This document shows, piece by piece, positions 47,997 through 59,674 of a DNA stretch of 64,000 bases. This DNA comes from Euphorbia lathyris (lineage: Eukaryota; Streptophyta; Magnoliopsida; Malpighiales; Euphorbiaceae). Position numbers and translations under genes: made by a program. Below the pieces are notes generated by a model that saw nothing but the letters and a program-made list of their open reading frames with translations, had not been told where the DNA came from and did no database searches. How positions within the stretch are numbered: position 1 is the first letter of the stretch; each line of letters opens with the position of its first letter. The stretch covers positions 2,247,001 through 2,311,000 of the forward strand of contig NC_088916.1 of the NCBI RefSeq assembly GCF_963576675.1. Direction: 5' to 3'.

Positions 47997-49934
47997 TAAA
48001 GTTAAAGTTAATATTGACTTTGGTTACGATTTATATTATAATTAAACGTTTAGAATATAGTTGATTTCTAAATAACGAATTATGACAAATGGATTCAAAA
48101 ATTGAGAAGTTAATAAATTAACGACAATTGAACGCTTAAAATGGAATTTTCGGTAATAAATAAATATTGCATTATTAATATAAATATTTCGGTAATTATT
48201 TTTGTTTTTTTTACAGAGAAAGGGTCCATTGCTATAAATGGGGAGAAAATATCTGTAACCTCAATGTAAAGGGGAGAAAAACACAATGTAAGAGGAGAAA
48301 AACACCATGAGAGCAAAATCACTGTAATAGGAAGAATAGTTTCACTGTAACAGAGAAGAATGCACAAGAGAGCAGGAAGAAGTTCTTCAACTTTGTAAAA
48401 AAACCAGAAATCAATCAAAAGGACCAAGGTTAATCCGTATTCCAATTTATTCACAATATTTGTATCCATGTAAACTATCTCTTTATCATTGTTCATAATC
48501 ATTTCTATCACTTTTTTTTTTTATCCTATAATAGCATTATATCAAGAATAGAGAGTTACGTTTCGTGCCGAATAAATCGGTTTGAAGGCTCAGAACGCCC
48601 TCCACAGCCGATAATGGCTCTGGTTGCGTTTCTGAAGCCGGTTTGAGAGCCCTAAAAGGCTCGCCTATACAAAGAAATCAAACTCGGGCAGGCAATACGA
48701 AATTAGAACCAAGGAGTAAATTATTGCAAACATCAGACTCACACAGTAGATAAACCCATAGGCATCATAGCTCAAATATTCACAGCAAACAACCCTTCAT
48801 CAACTAAAAAAACACCAAAAGCATGCCAAATCAAATTGTCCCAATAAATAATCCATCAACAAAGACAATACTACAAGCATTACAAATCGAATAAACAACA
48901 CGTCTCTAACGAGATCAACATAGCAAGCATCTACCTCAAATCACAGAACATTCCATACGCCTCTAAGAGTTCTTAGAACTCGCGGCAAACCCGAAGAGAG
49001 ATCGAGGTCGAGGAAGAGAGAGAGCAAACCTTAGAAATTACCTTTGCATGTGAGCTATAGGACCATCGGACCCCCTCAGGAACTCGGAGTTCCTCATCGG
49101 AGGTGTAAAACCGCGCATATCCCGGACTTTGTCCGATATGACCCGAAAAGCCCGTAATTAGGCGAAAACCATGAGAGAGGGTTAGAAGAACTCAAGAGAG
49201 AGTGAATCAGAGTGAAATTGGAGAGAGAGAAGGCGGGAATTCATGGAGCCAAAAGGAGGAGTGTTGATCGCAAATGAGGGAATGAGGGAGAAGAAGAAGT
49301 CTGCTTCAAGATAGGAGGTTTTAATTCAGGTTTAGGTAGGCTTGAATAGAATTTTGTTTTTTACTTTGGGCCTCTCACGATTAACTTAGTATCTTGGGCC
49401 TAATATCAATTCCTAATGTGATTTTTACTTATGTCCTCACCAAATTCATACTTAAATTTCTAAATTAATTAATGGTTGATATTTTATAGCTTAAGATTTA
49501 TTTCCATCTCCCATGTAATTGTTAGGTTAGTTAGTTCATGGTTTTAATTAATGATTAATTAGTGTTTAGGTATAGATTAATTTCATTAAGAACCTTTTGA
49601 TTAATTAGTTTACTTTTCATTAGCTTAGTTCTCATTACTAAATTAATTATTTAGACTTGTTAATAGCTTTCTTTATCATTTAGAGTATTCTAATTAATTC
49701 AATTGAGTTCATATATCAAATAATCTTCTCATAAATATTGTCGTAATTTCACTCCGATAAAAAATTCTCGGACCCATCGTCGTCCCTCAAGTACTACAAA
49801 TATTCGATCCCAATCTTCGTCTGAACCACGCGTGAAATAATTAATTCGAGATGCTTTTCTCGAATTCAATCGGGGTTCAAAATGAAAACAACATTAAGCC
49901 AACTCGAGATGTTATCTCGAATCAATAAAAAATA

Positions 49935-50250
49935 AACCAAATTAATTCGGATCGATGTGAAAACATCATCCGAATTCGTAAACCAAATTAATTCGGATTG
50001 ATGTGGAAACGTCATTCGAATTCAAAACCAAATTAATTCGAATCGATGTGAAAACGTCGTTCGAATTCATAACCAAATTAATTCGAATCGATGTGAAAAC
50101 ATCATTCGAATTTATAAATCAAATTAATTCAAATTGATGTGAGAACGTCATTTGAATTTATAAATTAAATTAATTCGAATCGATGTGAAAACGTCATTCG
50201 AATTCATAAACCAAGTTAATTCTAATCGATGTGAAAACGTCATTAGAGTT
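49935..50250. repeat. About seven tandem copies of a 44-46-bp unit in the solo LTR
   Basis: The unit is roughly AAATTAATTCGAATCGATGT followed by GAAAACGTCATTCGAATTCATAAACC. Copies differ by a few bases and small indels. Each contains two near-identical ATTCGAAT words in opposite arms, so every unit could fold into a small hairpin. Confidence 0.9.
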
Positions 50251-50619
50251 CAATACTAAACCCAATAACCCCAAAATCCACGAGTGCCTGGTTTATATCG
50301 ACAATTCAAAACAAAACAAATAGCAAAACACATGATATCACGATAGTACCGACACGTCGGGCGGGGTAGGGTGAGAACATATCTCTTCCCTACACGTAAC
50401 CGGAAAAACGAACCTTAAATCTCTCCGAAGACCATCCTTATCCCAAACCAAAACATACAGAGTCAATCCAAACAGATAGGGCGACCAATCACGCCCGCAT
50501 ACACGTATTTCCAAGTGATGATTTGTGGCGACTCGAAACCTAAAACACGAGAAAGGCGGATCGAGCCGGCCACGCACCCCGACCTGCGTAAAAACCGGAA
50601 GCCAGGGTGCGACACTCAT

Positions 50620-51121
50620 TTATTATGTTGGTGAACCTGGCATTCATTGCTGAGATGTCCTCATTGTCAGTCATCTCGAACAGCTCATACAATCGCATGT
50701 GTTGGTTCACTTTGGATTCCTTGACTTTGCTGGTGCCTTCATAAGTTACTTCCAGCTTTTTCCAGATCTCCTGTGCTGACTCACAACCTGAAATCTTATT
50801 GTATTCTGCAGCATCTAGAGCACAGTGAAGCATATTGATAGCCGAAGCATTATTTTGTAATTTTCTGAGGTCATCCTCTGTCCACTCAGTTTCACTCTTG
50901 ATAACTTTCTCATTATCAACAGTTTTATAAGGTACATGTGGACCTTGAACTATTGCAAGCCATGCACTCATGTTTGTGGCTTGAATAAAGTTCTTCATCC
51001 TATTCTTCCAGAATGTATAATTAGATCCGAAGAATAGGGGAGGTCTAATGATTGATAATCCCTCAGGGAGTATCTGTGTTGTTTGGTTTCCTGGGAGGAA
51101 ACGAGTGCTATTCTCACCCAT
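50620..51121 (-). CDS. gag: C gag, N-terminal part (split by solo LTR)
   Basis: ATG at 51121 (MGENSTRF) opens 167 codons with the copia capsid start, including FWKNRMKNFIQ and the helical region, and no stop before the solo LTR. The remainder is at 45648-46931. Together with one CTCAT the gene would be 597 codons including the stop. Bases below 50615 in the open frame belong to the solo LTR. Confidence 0.92.
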
Positions 51122-51169
51122 TTTTCGGGATCAGCTCAAGATTGTTAGATCTTTGAGTAGTGAGCTTAG

Positions 51170-51181
51170 GCTCTGATACCA
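51170..51181 (-). promoter_or_regulatory. C primer-binding site
   Basis: Minus-strand TGGTATCAGAGC, two bases from the LTR, complementary to the 3' end of initiator tRNA-Met. Confidence 0.95.
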
Positions 51182-51183
51182 CT

Positions 51184-52644
51184 TGTTGGTCTCTAGTAAT
51201 TAGTTCCAAGGGGGGGGGGGGTTATGAACTAATGTAACTTTTTCGCTTTTAATTATGCTGACTTAATGTTATTTTAAGAGTTTGATAACTCAGCGTGTTG
51301 GTCAGCACATGCGTTTGATTAGTCAGACAGTTTTAGTTCTATGCTGACTAAGACTGCTTGACTTGAGAGTTGGGAATTGACACTTGAAAGGTCAGCTTCC
51401 AACTTAGCACTCAGATTTACTCAGTTTCAGTTTTAACAATTTATAAGCTGAGTAAATACAACAAGCAACACATGCACATATATATATATATATATATATT
51501 GAGAGAGAGAGAGTTTAGAAGTTACTCAGCACGACTTATCCTGGTTCGGCCTCTCTGCCTACGTCCAGTCCCCAGTTCTTCCTGGGATTTTCAATCCAAT
51601 ACTGAGCTCTTTCAAGGTAGAGCACAAACCCTTTACAAGGCAGTGAGTATGCAAGAGTACGTCCTCTATTCGTCTACTCAGCTCCTACTAAGTACTACAA
51701 CCCAGCACTTAGATTTTTCTACCACTGAATACTTGCAACCAAGTACTCAGCTCAACATTCTCAATATTCCTATTGATCACACACTTGTTCTTTTTCAACT
51801 AAAGAACACCTTAGATGATTACAAACAATAAATCTAGCATTTACACAGAGAATAGAAAAGTTGGTGTAAGATCTTTTTGTATTTGAGTGCTTTCAGAATT
51901 TTCTCTCTTGTATTTTTCTTTTGATACTTAGGCAAATGATCCAAGAACTCTCATTGTCCTTTTATAGATGAATTTCTGAAGATTGGATCATTTTGAATTG
52001 GTTTAGCCGTTGTGTCCAAAACGGCTCTTTTAGGAGACAGCTTCTGGTCAGCTTCAGACTGTTCCGCCATTCCCTTCTTCTGTTTTCTTCAGGCGTCAGG
52101 TTTCGTCTTCTTGCATCAGACTTGTCTTTTTGTGCCAGTTGTCTTTTACCAATAATCCATAGACCCATGATTCTTGAAATTAGTCTTCTGTGTGTTTTCG
52201 AGGCTTCAATTATTGGTGCAGAAGATTAGCAGACTTTGTCCCTTAGTAAACGGATCCTTCATGCTATCCTGACTGTCACTCAACTTCATTCGTTATCTTC
52301 GAATGTTCAATTTCTACGCTGAGTTCCTTCTTAGTCAGCTCCGTTCTTGTTTATTCAATTCTGAAGGAGTCTTCTAATTTAGTCAGCTTCGTCCTAGCAA
52401 CTTTGAAAGAAGCTTCTGATGCTGAGTTCTACTTCACTAAGCTTCTATCCTTTCATGCTGAGTTCCGTTCCACTCAGCTTTTGGCTTATGCTGACTTTTG
52501 ACCTGTCTTACTTTATATATATATTTTTGCACTCAATATTGAACAAATATATTAGTACAATTAAATCAAAGCATTTAAATTTAATTGTCTCTTAATCATG
52601 GATGATTTTGTCAAATCAAAATCTTGTGGAAAGGTGTTTCAATA
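51184..52644 (-). repeat. C 5' LTR (1461 bp, minus strand)
   Basis: Plus-strand TGTTGGTCTC ... TTTCAATA, followed by GATAT. The outermost dinucleotide has become TA (from CA). TATAAAA is at 51960-51966 on the minus strand. The poly-G run near the other end is 12 long against seven in the sister LTR, and one arm of its flanking inverted repeat has a base change. Confidence 0.96.
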
Positions 52645-52649
52645 GATAT

Positions 52650-54476
52650 CTGCCGCTGACCGAGGATGATCCACACTCAGTATCTGCTGATCAAGATACA
52701 GCCGCTGAGTCATTCCCTCAAGGGCTGACCAAAGGTAAAAGTGAACCTCAAATTGTTTTCACTGACTAGTCTACACCTGCAGAGATTGTTGAAACACAGA
52801 CAGCACAAGACATCAATCTACCCAAGGAGATAAGGATTCCAAGAGGGCACTAAGAGAGTGCAATCCTTGATGCCGCTGAGAATACCATGATGACAAGAAA
52901 TCAACTCATGAGATACCTCAGCAACGTAGCTTTCGTCTCAGTTCAGGAACCAAAGAACTTCGCTGATGCTGAGCACGATGAATTCTGGATGAGCGCAATG
53001 CAAGAGAAACTTGACCAATTCAGAAGAAATGATGTATGGGAGTTAGTGCCGCATCCAAGAAGTCAGAAGACCATTGGAACAAGATGGGTCTTCCGCAACA
53101 AGCTGGATGAACAAGGGAATGTAGTCAGGAACAAAGCAAGGCTTGTAGCTCAGGGCTACAGTCAGTAAGAAGGTATTGACTACGGTGAGACCTTTGCCCT
53201 AGTGGCAAGGCTAGAGGCTATTAGAATCTTATGCGCTTATGCAAGTTATATGAACTTTAAGCTGTTTCAAATGGATGTTAAGAGTGCATTCCTTAATGGA
53301 GTTATAAACGAGGAAGTTTATGTAAATCAACCTCCAGGGTTTGAGGATTCATAATTCCCAAACCACGTTTATAAACTCAAAAAGGCTCTGTACGGCCTCA
53401 AGCAAGCACCACGTGCTTGGTATGAGAGGCTGACCAGTTTCCTGCTGACTAGAAATTATGTCAGAGGCAAAGCTGATACAACCTTATTCATTAAGAGAAA
53501 GGGTAAAGATACCCTGCTGGCTCAAATATATGTTGATGATATTATTTTCGGTGCTACTAATGAGTCAATGTGCAAGGAATTTAGCAAGCAAATGCAGACT
53601 GAGTTTGAAATGTCAATGATGGGAGAACTCAACTTCTTCCTTGGACTTCAAATCAAACAAGGCAAAAATGGCATCTTCATCAGTCAAGCTAAATATGCCA
53701 AGGAGATATTGAAGAAATATGAACTTGAAAATTGTAAGCCAATATCCACTCCTATGGGCACTGACACTGTCCTCTGTGCTGACGAGAATGGTAAGTCGGT
53801 AGACAACAAATTATATTGAGGTATGATAGGCTCTCTACTTTACTTAACAGCAAGTAGACCGGACATTCAGTTCTCAGTATGCTACTGTGCTAGATATCAA
53901 TCTAACCCTAAGGAATCTCATTACATAGTTGTAAAAAGAATCCTTAGATATTTGCAAAGCTCAGTGAACGCAGGTTTATGGTATCCCAACACTCATGGCT
54001 TTACACTCGTTGGATACACTGACGCTGACTATGGACGAGATAAGCTTGAACGAAAAAGCACCTCTGGAGGATGTCACTTCTTAGGAAGTTGTCTTGTATC
54101 CTGGTTCAGCAAGAAGCAGGCGTCAGTAGCCTTGTCTACCACTGAAGCTGAGTACATTGCTGCTGGACACTGTGTTGCTCAAGTCCTATGGATTAAGCAA
54201 CAGCTTGAAGACTATGGTGTTCAAACAAAGACAATTGAGGTCAAATATGACAACAAAAGTGCAATTGATCTATCAAAGAACCCAATTCAACACAGCAGGA
54301 TGAAGCATGTCAGCATAAGACATCACTTCATTAGAGACCATGTACTCAAGGGTGAGATAAAGCTGACTTATGTCCCAACGGATGAGCAGCTTGCGGATAT
54401 CTTCACGAAGCCACTGGCTCGTGAGCAGTTCAGCATACTGAGAGAAGCCATTGGTATGTTTAATCCTCTTCAGTAA
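52650..54476 (+). pseudogene. pol: A2 pol, C-terminal part (reverse transcriptase and RNase H), broken
   Basis: Resumes after the second GATAT with the integrase-RT linker and runs to TAA 54474-54476. In-frame stops occur near 52767, 52851, 53166, 53352 and 53817. Reverse transcriptase ([34 protein letters not shown] near 53529-53540) and RNase H (TEAEYIAAG) are easy to see. Most stops fit single-base changes from Gln, Arg, Lys or similar codons. Confidence 0.92.
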
Positions 54477-54959
54477 ATTCCTGTTCTAAATGTAAATTTA
54501 TGCTGAGTGAATTACTACGCTGAATGATTTATGCAAATGCATGCTGAGTGATTGTTATGCTGAGTACTTAACGCAAAATATATATCAATACTGAGTAAAT
54601 GTGCACACCGAGTAGTAATCTCAAACTGAGAAATCATCCTTTTATATACTACTGACCACTCAGAATATAAAACGCTTAGTATTCTAAACGCTGAGTGTTA
54701 GATCCGTTGCATTAAATGCAAAAGCACGCGAATAGCCACCTAGGATGACGTATGCGCCGAATGTGTCATAAAAGCCAGGATCTTTGTCGGTTGACAATCC
54801 CAAGGCAAAACTGACACATGGATTCGATAAGACCCACTCTTCATCGCTATAAATAATGGGTAAATCCCCATTTTTTATTTTCTTTACACTTACCGAATTC
54901 TCTGGCAAAGCACACTCTCTCTAAAAACTCTCAAAGCTTCCCAATCTTTTTCTGAAACT
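54477..54959 (+). promoter_or_regulatory. A2 pol-ORF3 spacer with putative internal promoter
   Basis: TGCTGAGT-like words are dense at 54500-54700. The conserved block (TATGCGCCGAATGTGTCATAA, then CAGGATCTTTGTCGGTTGAC) is at about 54751-54796. TATAAATA at 54848-54855 is 112 nt before the ORF3 ATG (54960), and the leader is pyrimidine-rich. Confidence 0.6.
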
Positions 54960-57796
54960 ATGACTAAGGTTTCCGTTAACATTTCCGGTGCCGGTCACTC
55001 CAAGACTAGTTCCGATGAACCTTCCAGGCAAGCTACTTCGCCTGAAACTACAAAGGTCACTACGCCGAGCAAAGGCAAAGCTGGCCAAGCCACCTCATCT
55101 AAGGGAAAGCCGACCAAGGTCAGAACCTACACCAAAGTTTTCGCAGACGTTAGGGAATGGAAGATAGACTTCTCTAGATGGGTCTCAGAAGCCTTCGTAA
55201 AAACTGAGCAACCCTTCTTTCGAATGGATATCGAAGAATGGCTGGACCGAGCTGTTCTCCATTAGAGATCACACCTACCATGACCTAGTAAGGGAGTTCT
55301 ACCACAACCTCCGAGTTGCCAATGATAACCAGGACTATCTGGTAACTGTGGTAAAGGAAAAGACCATTTTTATAAACCCTACCTATCTTGCTAACTTGCT
55401 GAAGTTAAAGAATGAGGGAACAAAACTGAGGCGGTCTGGGGATCACGAAGGAACTGGGTACAATACCACCTTCTGCAAGCCCGCTGGTCACTCTGCCGAA
55501 ATCTCCAGCACCTCAATGGGTCAGCACCAAAAGATGGCCCTCTATCTGCTGACCTACTACATTTATCCCAAGATCAACTGCACCACCTCAACAACGAATT
55601 TTGAGCAATGCTTCATATGGCATATGCTGACATACAAGCCAATCAACATGCTAGTATTCTTGATTGCTGGTTTCCAAAGGAGCACTGGAACTCTCAGACT
55701 GGGCTCGCTCATCACCAGAATCCTCTTAGATCATCAAATTGATCTATCTGAGGAAACTAAGGCTAGAGGATCTGAGATAACCGCTGCTTCGCTGAGGGCT
55801 TTAAAGTACAATCAGCCAATTAAGAAAGGGAAAATTACTGATGAGGCTGATGAGGAGTCAACTGTCCCAAAGAAGGGAAAAAGGACAAAGGCTCCAGCTG
55901 CCCGAAAGAGGAAAGCTGTTGGGACTCCTTCAAAGAAGGCTGAGCCTCAGGCCAAGAAGCATAAGTCAGCTGCTGAAAAAGGTCAGGAGAGACCTAAGTC
56001 AGCTGAGAAGAGGAGCAGGCAAGATGAGCCTGAAATAGAGGAAAGAATAGATGTTGATGAGCAACCTCAAAAGAAGCAGAAGTCTTCTACGTTGACCCCT
56101 ATTGATGCTATCCCCACTGACATCATCGTTCCTGGTGATTCTTACTACACTCAGTGTCAAGGAACTGAATCTGAGCATCAAGAAGATGATGTGGAACTGG
56201 ATGATCACTTCATCACACAGGTGGAAGAAGAACTAGATAACGATGATCAGGATGATCAGGAAGCAGAAGAAGAAGCAAGCGATCAGGATGACGCTGAGGA
56301 CGCTGAGGAGACAGCTAGTGATGAAGAAGCTGCTGACCCAACTAATACTGAGCTGGGTACAGATAAAGAACAAGAACAAGCTGACCAGCTTACTGCTGAT
56401 CTAGAAGAAACTTCTCCCTCTCACTCAGGAGAGTCTATCCAAGCTGACACTCCTCCTCGCAGAAGAAGATTAGTTAAGGCAAGTCAGAAGTCTGTCATTG
56501 ACCTTCCTGTTCAAAAACCAACTGTCCCTGACCTTGTTATCCAGAAGCCGACCAAGGATCCTTCTACACTCAAGATAAAAAATTTCAGAAAACAAACATC
56601 TTCTACTCCACCGGATTCTCTTGAAAAGCAAGCCTCTGTTTCTTCACCAAAGGAACACGCCGACTTGAATACTTCCGCTAACTCTACAAGACATCAATGC
56701 TGTTACTCCAAGCATTGTGCTGACTCAGGACATTCCTGCTCCAGTCAGCACAGACATCATTCAGATTACTTCTTCTCCAATCAACACTTCTGCCGATCAA
56801 TCAGCTCTACCCGAGACTCAAGTGCAGATTGAAAACACACTTCCAGTCACTGACCATGTTATTCCTCTGACTCCTCTTCCAACCGGTCACACTGAGGAAA
56901 CTAGGCAAGTTAATGAAGGCTCTCTCAGCTACTTACATGCCACCGAGTCTGGTAAAAGAATCATCGACTCGGTGCAAACATTAATTAAAGACCTTCATCA
57001 AACCACTCCACCTGCTGCTGGGTCTTCTACTGCTGAGACAACTCAGCTCTCTCACGTAACTCAGCTTCTCAATGAAGTTAAGGGATTCAAGGATTTGCTA
57101 AGTGTCATAGTCTCCATTCAAGCACAGCAACCTAAGCAGGATTCCATCACAAAGCTGGCTGAGCTCCAGTTGACAATAGTTCAACATCTCAACACTCTTC
57201 AAGGTCAAGTTCAGACCTTGTCAGCTGCAAACACGCGATATGCAACTTCTGATGAAGTCAAAATGCTCTTTGCTCAGCTTCACACTGAGCAAATCAAGAC
57301 CAACGAGCAAATGGTATCTTATTCTCAATGCTCAGTGGAGCAAATTGGAGAGGCTGTTCGATTGCTGAACTTGAACAAACAAGAGATGGACACTGACTCC
57401 ATGAAGCAAAATGAGATATTGTCTGTCACCAAACAAACCTTCAACCATGTACGTCACAGCAACATTCAGCGTCAATACTACGACTCAGCCTTGCTGAAGA
57501 CATTTCATCAAGTAGTTGTTGGTCTGTCAGATACAATTACATGGATAGGTAAATCTCAAGCTTTCTTAGTAAGCATGCTCAGCGCTGCTGAACTCAATAT
57601 ACCCAAAGAGGTCTCAGATGATGGAGTTGCTGTCTTTGACGGCGTCAATGAAAGCGCCGATAGACTTAAGGTGCTGTCCACGGAACTGACCAGAGCCGTC
57701 TTAACCGACGCCTTTAGGCTTCCTCCTCCCGATGCTGACAAAACGGGGGAGAAAGAACAAGCTAGAACGCAGCATGAGCCTAAGAAAAAGAAATAG
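54960..57796 (+). pseudogene. A2 third ORF (ORF3), about 945 codons, two frameshifts
   Basis: ATG 54960 opens MTKVSVNISGAGH. A small indel near 55215 shifts the frame; the frame that carries the N-terminal domain (LVREFYHNL, then ISSTSMGQHQKM and FIWHMLT) continues to about 56690, where a second indel moves it to the frame that ends at 57796. The middle has a Lys-rich part and a very acidic stretch (about 56160-56400). The end has a helical region with a single repeat-like unit (YATSDEVKMLFAQLH), QRQYYDSALLKTFH, DKTGE and a KKKK tail. It is the A-type version and only moderately similar to that of B, C and D. Confidence 0.88.
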
Positions 57797-58338
57797 AAAT
57801 TAGGCTAGCTCAGTTATGCTAAGTTTTGTAGTCTCTATGTTTTTACTTATCTTTTGTTGTATACGCTGACTACTTCTATTATTATCAATACTTGCATCTT
57901 TTTATCCAAAACCTGAGTTATTTTATACGATGCTGAGTATTAAGTTATTATGTATCTTCAATTACATCAACTATGTTTAATGCTTATAAAAACTTATTGA
58001 TCGTACCCAATGCTGATAATATGTTTGACATTGACTTGTATGTTTATAAAACATTGTCTTATAAGACTCATTGAACAACAATTTACTCAGCGCCCTCTGA
58101 ATGTTAAAACTTCCGCTTAAACACTGAGTAAAATAGAATATGTTTCATGAGCTGACCTATATCTGAAAACTGACCTTAGACTTACTCGATTAAACCTTTA
58201 AATGTTTAGAGTAAAACTAAGTCAGTAGCTCAACCCTGACGGGGGAGTTTGCTAAGTTATATTAGGTCAACTATCATGGGGGAGCTCAATACTGAGTTCT
58301 TCGCTGAATAGTTTTGCCAACATCAAAATGGGGGAGTT
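57797..58338 (+). promoter_or_regulatory. A2 3' untranslated region with polypurine motifs
   Basis: GGGGGAG motifs at 58240-58247, 58277-58284 and 58329-58336, plus 57744-57751 within ORF3. The last abuts the LTR and is the likely plus-strand primer. AT-rich otherwise. Confidence 0.8.
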
Positions 58339-59674
58339 TGTTGAAACACATTTCCACATAATTTTGATTTGACAAAATTGTTTAAGAGTAATTAAAAAAT
58401 ATTCTAAACACACTAAGTTTAAATGCTTTGATTTATTCTACTAATGTGTTTGTTCAATGTTGAGTTAAATTGTTTATAAGACACAAAGATTAAAAGGCCC
58501 AAAGCCCAATACGGAAGTCAAAGCCCAAGTCAAACAGTTTAAGGCAACTCGGCCCGTATATGTCAAAACGCTGTCGTTATGTACAAAACGCAGCTCAGCG
58601 GAAGAAGGATCTAGAAGACCTTCGTTGAGCAACTTCGGGACGAAGCTTCTGAGTTGATTCGACAAAGAGTACAAGACAGCAGCTGAGCAAGAACAACTTC
58701 CAGACAAAGTGTTTCCACTTTGGGTAAAGTTCAGAAGACACAGAATGCTGTCTAGTTGACCTTACCATAAATGGAGAGACATTCTTCCGAGCTGACCAAA
58801 AGCTGACCGAGGACAGAAGATACTCAAATCTGATTGGCCGAGAGCTCTGAGCAAGACTGGGTGACAACGACAGGAAGCCGTTTCCCTCCAATGGTTATTT
58901 CGAAATTCAAAATGACTGATGCCTCAGACGTCTCTATAAATAGAGCCCTTCAGTTGCTTCATTCTACACAGAACTTGATCAAGCCATTACGCTGACCAAA
59001 ATTCTACTCAAAGTTCTGCAAGAAAAAGCAAAGCAATCTTACACTAAATTTCATATCTTTTGTGTAAAAGTCTAGAGTGATTATTCAATCATCTAAGGTG
59101 TCTTAGCAATCGTTGTTTAGGACAAACACTTATCATTTCTAGAATTAGAAAGGAGAGGCTGAGTACTCGGTTATAGTACTCAACGAGAGATTAGGATTGA
59201 GTAGAGGTATAGAGGAAGGTACTCTTGTTATACTCAGTTTCTAAGATTGTAAAAGGTTTGACGCTCTACCGTTAAAGAGCTCAATAGAGAATTCGAAAGC
59301 TCGGAACGTGTTCCGGGGACAGGACGTAGGCTTAGAGGCCGAACCTGGATAAATCTGTTGAGTAACATATTTCTAACCTTAAACTCCTTTATATATCTAT
59401 TGCTTGCTTAAACAAAAACTGACCAAGTAAAGAGGTCAAGCTGAGTTGTGCGCATTGAATATCTGAGCTCAGGAATAGACTCTAAGTGCTATCTCTTGAC
59501 TCAAGTAAAGAAACTGACCTAGTCACCAGTTGACTAAGCTAGTATCTTGCTATTCACTCAGCGCCGCTGTTAAAACCTTTTTCTCACGAAAAAGAAGTCT
59601 GCCCTAACAAAATTTTTTAAATAGTTCCTAACCCCCCCTTGGAACTATACTTGTAACGTTATAAGGGACCAACA
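58339..59674 (+). repeat. A2 3' LTR (1336 bp)
   Basis: TGTTGAAACA to GGGACCAACA, followed by AGTTT. TATAAATA is at 58935-58942. TAGTTCC (59622-59628) and GGAACTA (59641-59647) enclose C7. Same length as the 5' LTR. Confidence 0.97.

Larger units (their letters stand above)
46937..50614. mobile_element. Solo LTR, 3.7 kb, probably of a Ty3/gypsy element
   Basis: The insert starts TGTAGATACCC and ends GGGTGCGACA, is flanked by CTCAT (46932-46936 and 50615-50619), and rejoins C gag in frame when removed. TG...CA ends, a 5-bp duplication, and no gag, pol, primer site or polypurine tract point to one LTR left by recombination. The great length suits large Ty3/gypsy families such as the Tat/Ogre group, but I cannot fix the family or the strand. 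Net of the MITE it carries, it is about 3.04 kb. No ORF inside (for example 48110-48511 minus) has recognisable content. Confidence 0.8.
25241..52644 (-). mobile_element. Copia element C, complete minus-strand element carrying D and a solo LTR
   Basis: It is flanked by GATAT at 25236-25240 and 52645-52649 and lies in A2 pol. LTRs are 1439 bp (25241-26679) and 1461 bp (51184-52644). Copia D sits in its ORF3 and a 3.7-kb solo LTR in its gag; without these it is about 11.7 kb. The outer end of its 5' LTR reads CAATA rather than CAACA, one base changed from the TG...CA form. Gag, pol and ORF3 are all broken by point stops as well as by insertions. Confidence 0.97.
9125..59674 (+). mobile_element. 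Copia element A2, complete SIRE-type element carrying nested insertions
   Basis: Both LTRs are exactly 1336 bp (9125-10460 and 58339-59674) and the element is flanked by AGTTT at 9120-9124 and 59675-59679. It inserted into ORF2 of a minus-strand LINE. About 39 kb of its span is later insertions: copia B in gag and copia C in pol. Its own length without them is about 11.5 kb. By eye the LTR pair differs at roughly 30 positions, about 2%, more than the LTR pairs of B and D, as the nesting order requires. Gag is open across the B insertion, but pol and ORF3 carry frameshifts and stops. Confidence 0.97.

Noticed and set aside
48110..48511. 133-codon minus-strand frame in the solo LTR
   Set aside because: Low-complexity hydrophobic translation of AT-rich DNA with no recognisable domain.
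49935..50250. Regularly spaced repeats that might look like a CRISPR array
   Set aside because: The units are directly adjacent with no unique spacers, and the context is a plant LTR.
54684..54908. 74-codon minus-strand frame over the A2 spacer
   Set aside because: It runs antisense through the putative internal promoter and is not kept in the other copies.
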